From UBA9619 sp964630665 (GTDB lineage: Bacteria > Pseudomonadota > Gammaproteobacteria > Arenicellales > UBA868), in assembly GCA_964630665.1 (NCBI GenBank), contig CAZVVN010000061.1, positions 1 through 19,129 on the forward strand: a stretch of DNA of 19,129 nt. The letters run 5' to 3'. The notes beneath the pieces were generated by a model, which had not been told where the DNA came from, made no database searches, and saw only the letters and a list, made by a program, of their open reading frames with translations. Each line of letters opens with the position of its first letter. Position 1 is the stretch's first letter. The translations under genes were made by a program, and so were the position numbers. Positions 14,653 to 19,129 of this stretch are shown piece by piece.

Positions 14653-15966
14653 ATGACTGCGATCAGACTGTTGCCGCAGGACGACCGAACCAACGGTTGG
14701 AACAATATTCTGCCGGCCCGGTGTGCCAAACCTGAACTCGTCGGAGACCTGCAGGCCGACTGGGTGGTGGTCGGCGCCGGGTTTGCCGGCCTCGCTGCGG
14801 CCAGGCGCCTGGCAGAGAACCGGCCCGGTGACCGGATCGTTCTTCTGGAGGCCCAGGAAATCGCCGGCGCAGCCTCGGGCCGCAATGCCGGTTTTGCGAT
14901 CGACCTGCCGCACGGGCAGCAGCTCAATGACGGCCTGCCGGTCATGCGGCGCCACATGCGCCTTGCCCGCAGCGCCATCGACCACCTCCAACAGCAAGTC
15001 GACAACCACCAGATCGACTGCCAGTGGAGTCCTCGCGGGCAGTATCACGGTGCCGTATCAGCACACGCCTACCGTAATGAGATTGAGCCCTTTGCCAGGG
15101 TGCTCGATGATCTTGGAGAGCCGTGCCACTTGCTCAATCGCCAGCAGCTTACCCAACAAATCGGCACGTCGTACTACCACGGTGCTCTATATGCTCCTGG
15201 GACATTCCTGATGAACCCGGCGGCACTGGTCCGCGGCCTCGCCGACAGCCTGCCCGAGAACGTTATCCTCTACGAGAACTCCGCCGTGACCCATGCCGTG
15301 TACGGTGAGCACATCGAACTCGCGACCGCCAAAGGGCGCGTGACTGCCAAGCGGCTGGTGCTCGGCACCGGTATCTACACCGAAGCTTTCGGGTTCTACC
15401 GCCAGTCGCTGATTCCCATCGCCCTTTCCGGGAGCCTGTCGCGGCCACTGACAAGCGAAGAACAACAGGCCCTGGGCGGCCAGAACGACTGGGGGATGAC
15501 CCCGGTCGGAATGCCCGGTGTGACCCTGCGCTACACCCAGGATCACCGGCTGCTGATCCGACAACAAGTCGAGTACAGCCCTGGCTGTCGCCGGAGCGAC
15601 GCCTACCGCGCGGGTATCCGAAAAGGACACGAACGCCGGTTCAGGACCCGCTTCCCAATGCTGCCAGACGTCACCCTCGAACACACCTGGACCGGATATG
15701 TGTGCGTGTCGCGCAATCAGGGCCACGGATTCGGCCAGGTCGCACCGAACGTGTACAGTGCGATCTGCCAGAACGCCATCGGCGTGACCAAGGGCACCAT
15801 CAGCGGGATGCTGGTCGCGGATCTTGCCACCGGCCGGGACAACCCGTTGATCGCCGACCTGAAGAGCCTGGGTACACCCCGGCGGCTGCCGCCCAGGCCT
15901 TTCCTGGATATGGGCGTACGGGCGAATCTTGCCTGGCGGCACTGGTCCGAACGCGCCGAGAAATAG
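14653..15966 (+). CDS. FAD-dependent oxidoreductase (DAO family, amine/amino acid oxidase type)
   Basis: From ATG 14653 the product is 437 residues. I prefer this to a TTG 21 bases upstream because GAGG lies about 11 bases before the ATG and nothing suitable precedes the TTG. The N-terminal dinucleotide-binding fold is VVVGAGFAGLAAA (38-50) with Glu66 ending the second strand. ASGRNAGF (74-81) is the flavin-adjacent motif seen in gamma-glutamylputrescine oxidase and related DAO enzymes. It should oxidise a C-N bond of a secondary amine or amino acid, releasing an aldehyde or dealkylated amine. It lies 15 bases from the MttB-type gene downstream, so the two probably act on related methylated or alkylated amines. 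Confidence 0.92.
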   Translation: MTAIRLLPQDDRTNGWNNILPARCAKPELVGDLQADWVVVGAGFAGLAAARRLAENRPGDRIVLLEAQEIAGAASGRNAGFAIDLPHGQQLNDGLPVMRRHMRLARSAIDHLQQQVDNHQIDCQWSPRGQYHGAVSAHAYRNEIEPFARVLDDLGEPCHLLNRQQLTQQIGTSYYHGALYAPGTFLMNPAALVRGLADSLPENVILYENSAVTHAVYGEHIELATAKGRVTAKRLVLGTGIYTEAFGFYRQSLIPIALSGSLSRPLTSEEQQALGGQNDWGMTPVGMPGVTLRYTQDHRLLIRQQVEYSPGCRRSDAYRAGIRKGHERRFRTRFPMLPDVTLEHTWTGYVCVSRNQGHGFGQVAPNVYSAICQNAIGVTKGTISGMLVADLATGRDNPLIADLKSLGTPRRLPPRPFLDMGVRANLAWRHWSERAEK

Positions 15967-15981
15967 ACCGGCATCCCGCCC

Positions 15982-17529
15982 ATGCGTGAGTCATCCAGCT
16001 CCAGAGGCCGTCGCCGGCAGCGGCGATCCGGCAGAACGACCCAGCCTGTCGCATCGCCCTGGCAGAAGATCCGCAACCCCCTGCCACCGATCGAACCACT
16101 CAGCGCTGACCAGATCGAGTCGATTCACCGGGCCTCGCTGACCGTACTGGCTGAGATCGGTATGAAAGTGACTGATCCAGAAGCACGCAAGATCCTTGCC
16201 CAGGGTGGTGCCCGAATCGACGCGACAGAAGAGACTGTTTTCCTGGACCCCGAGATGGTCGAGGAAACCGTCGCTCACGCGCCGTCCGAATTTATCCTGA
16301 AAGCCCGCAACCCAAGCCGGTCGCTAACCATCGGTGGCAACCACCTGACGTTCTCCGGCGTCGGCGGCCCGGCCTTCGTGTCGGATCTTGACCGGGGCCG
16401 CCGCACAGGCACGTACGCCGAACTGTGTGATTACAAGCGGCTGTTTCAGTGTTTCGACATCATCCATTACGCCCTCGGCGGATTCGAACCACTGGACCTG
16501 CCTGAGACCACCCGGCACCTGGACATCGGACTCGCGCAGTGGCGCTACACGGACAAAGTCGTTGGATCATCGCTGCTCGGTAGTAACCGCGCGCTGGACG
16601 GGCTGCACATGGCGTGCATCGTTCACGGCATCGACTTCGAAGACCTGCCAACACAGCCGGTCATCATTGGCAACATCAACACCAATTCGCCGCGCCTGCT
16701 CGACGGTCCGATGGCCCAGGGCCTGATTCAGTTTGCAAAGGCCGGGCAGCCGGTGACAGTGACGCCTTTCACGCTGGCTGGCGCCATGGCACCAGTCACT
16801 ATCATCGGTGCCCTGACCCAACAAAACGCCGAAGCGCTGGCCGGGATCGTGCTGACCCAGCTGGTCCGGCCGGGCACTCCAGTGGTCTATGGGGGATTTA
16901 CCTCGAATGTGGACATGCGCAGTGGATCCCCGGCATTCGGCACCCCCGAACAGACCCAGGCCAGCCACATCACGGGACAGCTCTGCCGCCGCTACGGTAT
17001 TCCGTTCCGCTCGAGCAACACCAATGCATCGACCAGTGTCGACGCCCAGTCAGCTTACGAAAGCGAGATGTCGCTGTGGGGGGCGGTGATGGGGCATGCC
17101 AACCTGGTCGTGCATGGCGGCGGCTGGCTGGAGGGCGGACTGGTCGCCTCATTTGAGAAACTGATCATCGACGTCGAGATGATGCAGATGATGGCCAAGT
17201 TCCTCGAGCCACTGACCGTGGATGACGAGAGCCTCGCCCTGGAGGCGATGCGCGAAGTCCCCGCCGCTGGGCACTATTTCGGTGCCAGTCATACCATGGT
17301 GCGCTACGACACGGCATTCTACACCCCGCTGATTTCAGACTGGCAGAACTTCGAGGCCTGGCAGGAAGCCGGCAGCCAGGACGTCACACAGCGGGCCAAC
17401 GCACTCTGGAAGCAGATGCTCCGGGACTACCAGGAACCGCCGCTGGACCCGGCCGTACTGGAGCATCTCGAAGAATACGTGGCACGGCGCAAGCGCGAAC
17501 TGGTCGGTGCCGACGCCGTCGATCGCTGA
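15982..17529 (+). CDS. MttB/trimethylamine methyltransferase family protein, copy 2
   Basis: A complete 515-residue member. An Arg-rich N terminus (SSSRGRRRQRRSGR) precedes PLSADQIESIHRASL, VTPFTLAGAMAPVT, LVRPGTPVVYGGFTSNVDM, AFGTPEQT and GGGWLEGGL. It matches the first copy closely through the barrel, while N-terminal and loop segments differ, so these are diverged paralogues rather than a recent duplication. There is no in-frame TAG before the TGA, hence no pyrrolysine, as in glycine betaine or carnitine demethylases of the same superfamily. It is the third gene of a plus-strand set, 15 bases after the FAD oxidase and without an obvious ribosome binding site, so translation may depend on the upstream gene. 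A methyl-accepting corrinoid protein would have to be encoded elsewhere. Confidence 0.94.
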   Translation: MRESSSSRGRRRQRRSGRTTQPVASPWQKIRNPLPPIEPLSADQIESIHRASLTVLAEIGMKVTDPEARKILAQGGARIDATEETVFLDPEMVEETVAHAPSEFILKARNPSRSLTIGGNHLTFSGVGGPAFVSDLDRGRRTGTYAELCDYKRLFQCFDIIHYALGGFEPLDLPETTRHLDIGLAQWRYTDKVVGSSLLGSNRALDGLHMACIVHGIDFEDLPTQPVIIGNINTNSPRLLDGPMAQGLIQFAKAGQPVTVTPFTLAGAMAPVTIIGALTQQNAEALAGIVLTQLVRPGTPVVYGGFTSNVDMRSGSPAFGTPEQTQASHITGQLCRRYGIPFRSSNTNASTSVDAQSAYESEMSLWGAVMGHANLVVHGGGWLEGGLVASFEKLIIDVEMMQMMAKFLEPLTVDDESLALEAMREVPAAGHYFGASHTMVRYDTAFYTPLISDWQNFEAWQEAGSQDVTQRANALWKQMLRDYQEPPLDPAVLEHLEEYVARRKRELVGADAVDR

Positions 17530-17648
17530 TTGGGCCTTTATTACCCACCGTAGAGTGTCTGTGACACCGACGTCCGGCTCGTTCGTTTTGATCGCATCCC
17601 TTCGATGGCTGGCTCTTTTCGCTGAATAAAAAGTTCTTTTACTGAAAA

Positions 17649-17677
17649 TTGACGTGCGTTGTCAGTGTGATTCTAGT
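17649..17677 (+). promoter_or_regulatory. Sigma-70-like promoter for the thiamine-diphosphate enzyme
   Basis: TTGACG at 17649-17654 (five of six to the -35 consensus) and TCTAGT at 17672-17677 (four of six to the -10) are separated by exactly 17 bases, about 70 bases before the ATG at 17745. The surrounding stretch 17600-17744 is AT-rich compared with the genes. Confidence 0.5.
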
Positions 17678-17744
17678 ACCGGGTTAAACTACGGGGCATC
17701 GTCTGAGCTGAATCAACAGACTTCAATCGCTACTTTCAAAACTC

Positions 17745-19129
17745 ATGACTAAAACAGCCGACATCATTCTCCAAGGGCTCAAAGAGCTCGGTATCGCCCA
17801 TCTGTTCTGCCTGCCAGGCGTACAGAACGATGATTTTTTCGACGCGCTTTACAACGAGCAGGGGACAATCCGCCCGATACAGGTACGCCACGAACAGGCC
17901 GCAGGCTACATGGCACTGGGCGCGGCCATGGCGACGGGTCGGCCACAGGCCTATTGCGTGGTCCCGGGGCCGGGATTTCTGAACACTACGGCCGCCTTGT
18001 CGACTGCCTATGCCGTCAATGCGCCCGTGCTGGCACTCATCGGCCAGATACCGACCCCGGCGATCGACAAGGACTACGGCCTGCTTCACGAGATCCCCAA
18101 CCAGGACGGCATTCTGGCGAGCCTGACCAAAGCCGCCACGCGCATCCTCGATGCCGGCGAGGCTCATGACAAAGTGCATGCCGTGCTGTCGGAACTCATC
18201 AACGGCCGGCCACGGCCAGTGGGCATCGAGTGCCCGATGAACGTCTGGGGCGCCGAAGTTGACTCGGAGCAGACCCTGGCGCCGCTGGTGGCACAACCCG
18301 TAGCACCAGATCCTGCCTTGATCGAGCAGGCCGCAGCGCTGCTCGATAAGAGTACCCAACCACTGATCATCGTCGGCGGGGGTGCGCAGCACGCCAGTGC
18401 CGAGATCACGCAACTCGCCGAGATCCTGCAGGCGCCGGTCTCGGCCTTTCGCACCGGCCACGGCGTGCTCGACAGCCGTCATTACCTCAGCGTGACGTCA
18501 CCGCTCGGCAACGAACTGTGGAAAGACTGCGACGTGGTGCTCGCGATCGGTACCCGACTGCAGATGCAGCAGATGGCCTGGGGTACGGATGATCAGCTCA
18601 AGATCATCCATATCGACATCGACGAGGCTGCGCTTGGCCGGCATACCGATCCTGCGATCGGCATTCTCGCCGACGCCCGGCTTGCGAGCGAGGCTCTACT
18701 TGAGGCCCTGTCGGCGAACAACCGCAGCCGGCCGAATCGGCAGGCCGAGATGGCCGAACGCAAGGCCCAGATGGCCGAGCGACTCGCCCACCTCGAGCCC
18801 CAGTTGTCGTTCCTCGGGGCGATCCGCAATGCACTGCCCGAAGACGGAATCTTTGTTGAAGACCTGACCCAGGTGGGCTACGTCAGTCGCTTCGCGTTTC
18901 CCGTGTACCAACCCCGGACGTTTCTGACCAGCGGTTACCAGGGCACGCTGGGCTGGGGTTATGCCAGTGCGCTGGGTGCAAAAGTGGCCTGTCCGGACCG
19001 CGCGGTGGTCTCCATCGCCGGCGACGGGGGGTTCATGTTCAATGCTCAGGAACTGGCCAGCGCTGTCCGGCACAACATCGCGGTGGTGGTGGTGGTCTTC
19101 AGCGACGGCGCCTTTGGCAACGTCGCCCG
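17745..19129 (+). CDS. Thiamine-diphosphate-dependent enzyme, acetolactate synthase-like (3' end outside window)
   Basis: The frame is open from ATG 17745 (MTKTADIILQGLKELGIAHL) to the right edge, 461 codons, so the C terminus is missing. The order is that of the acetolactate synthase/benzoylformate decarboxylase superfamily: an N-terminal TPP domain with the cofactor-activating Glu50 in RHEQAAGYMA and the VVPGPGFLNT loop; a middle domain with PLIIVGGGAQ; and a C-terminal TPP domain with GDGG at 426-429, which starts the magnesium/diphosphate motif. Members join or decarboxylate 2-keto acids. The middle domain lacks a plain FAD signature, so reaction type is open. A promoter-like pair upstream suggests a separate transcript from the second MttB-type gene. 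No strong ribosome binding site precedes the ATG. Confidence 0.9.
   Translation, partial: MTKTADIILQGLKELGIAHLFCLPGVQNDDFFDALYNEQGTIRPIQVRHEQAAGYMALGAAMATGRPQAYCVVPGPGFLNTTAALSTAYAVNAPVLALIGQIPTPAIDKDYGLLHEIPNQDGILASLTKAATRILDAGEAHDKVHAVLSELINGRPRPVGIECPMNVWGAEVDSEQTLAPLVAQPVAPDPALIEQAAALLDKSTQPLIIVGGGAQHASAEITQLAEILQAPVSAFRTGHGVLDSRHYLSVTSPLGNELWKDCDVVLAIGTRLQMQQMAWGTDDQLKIIHIDIDEAALGRHTDPAIGILADARLASEALLEALSANNRSRPNRQAEMAERKAQMAERLAHLEPQLSFLGAIRNALPEDGIFVEDLTQVGYVSRFAFPVYQPRTFLTSGYQGTLGWGYASALGAKVACPDRAVVSIAGDGGFMFNAQELASAVRHNIAVVVVVFSDGAFGNVA

Noticed and set aside
14095..15048. Minus-strand ORF (317 codons) across the amidotransferase and oxidase
   Set aside because: It spans two well-supported plus-strand genes and shows no motif or ribosome binding site.
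6928..17529. Pyrrolysine in the MttB-type genes
   Set aside because: Neither frame contains an internal TAG and both end in TGA after a family-typical C terminus.
17555..17567. GTGTC-TGT-GACAC hairpin after the second MttB-type gene as a terminator
   Set aside because: The stem is five pairs with a three-base loop and no T-run follows, too weak to call.

Overview
The window is a high-GC, gene-dense stretch that reads as proteobacterial: Shine-Dalgarno starts, ATGA gene overlaps, and central metabolism built on CoA ligases, a crotonase and a thiamine-diphosphate enzyme. I cannot name the genus. A run of exactly 100 N at 8449-8548 marks a scaffold join, so this is an assembled draft or metagenomic scaffold, and the order of genes across that point is inferred rather than sequenced.

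Left part (1-3658), mostly minus strand: the probable tail of a plus-strand gene, a small cysteine-containing protein (134-322), a translationally coupled pair of an MBL-fold hydrolase and an AhpD-like peroxidase-related protein (520-2168), an intergenic stretch holding a possible amidohydrolase C-terminal remnant, and a fold-type II PLP enzyme (2465-3658). Middle (3926-8448): an alpha/beta hydrolase on plus, convergent with a minus-strand series of MttB-family methyltransferase (cut by the gap), EamA/DMT exporter and beta-hydroxyacid dehydrogenase.

Right of the gap: a 65-residue peptide gene (8628-8825) with a good ribosome binding site and its own intrinsic terminator. Its first 16 residues fit a double-glycine export leader, and its C-terminal half carries a 17-codon imperfect repeat. 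It is the most novel-looking item here. Then come a crotonase and an ADP-forming acyl-CoA ligase joined by an ATGA overlap (9050-11895), a convergent AMP-forming acyl-CoA ligase (11973-13535), a tight plus-strand set of glutamine-amidotransferase-like protein, DAO-family FAD oxidase and a second MttB-family protein (13873-17529), and a thiamine-diphosphate enzyme that runs off the right end (17745-19129).

Taken together the window looks like a catabolic region for a methylated or N-alkylated small molecule. Two MttB-type proteins without pyrrolysine would remove methyl groups, a FAD amine oxidase would attack C-N bonds, and two CoA ligases, a crotonase, a hydroxyacid dehydrogenase and a TPP enzyme would process the carbon skeleton. 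The substrate cannot be read from the sequence. No corrinoid protein, methyltransferase activase, peptide-modifying enzyme or peptidase-transporter is visible in the window. No tRNA, rRNA, CRISPR array or insertion sequence was seen.
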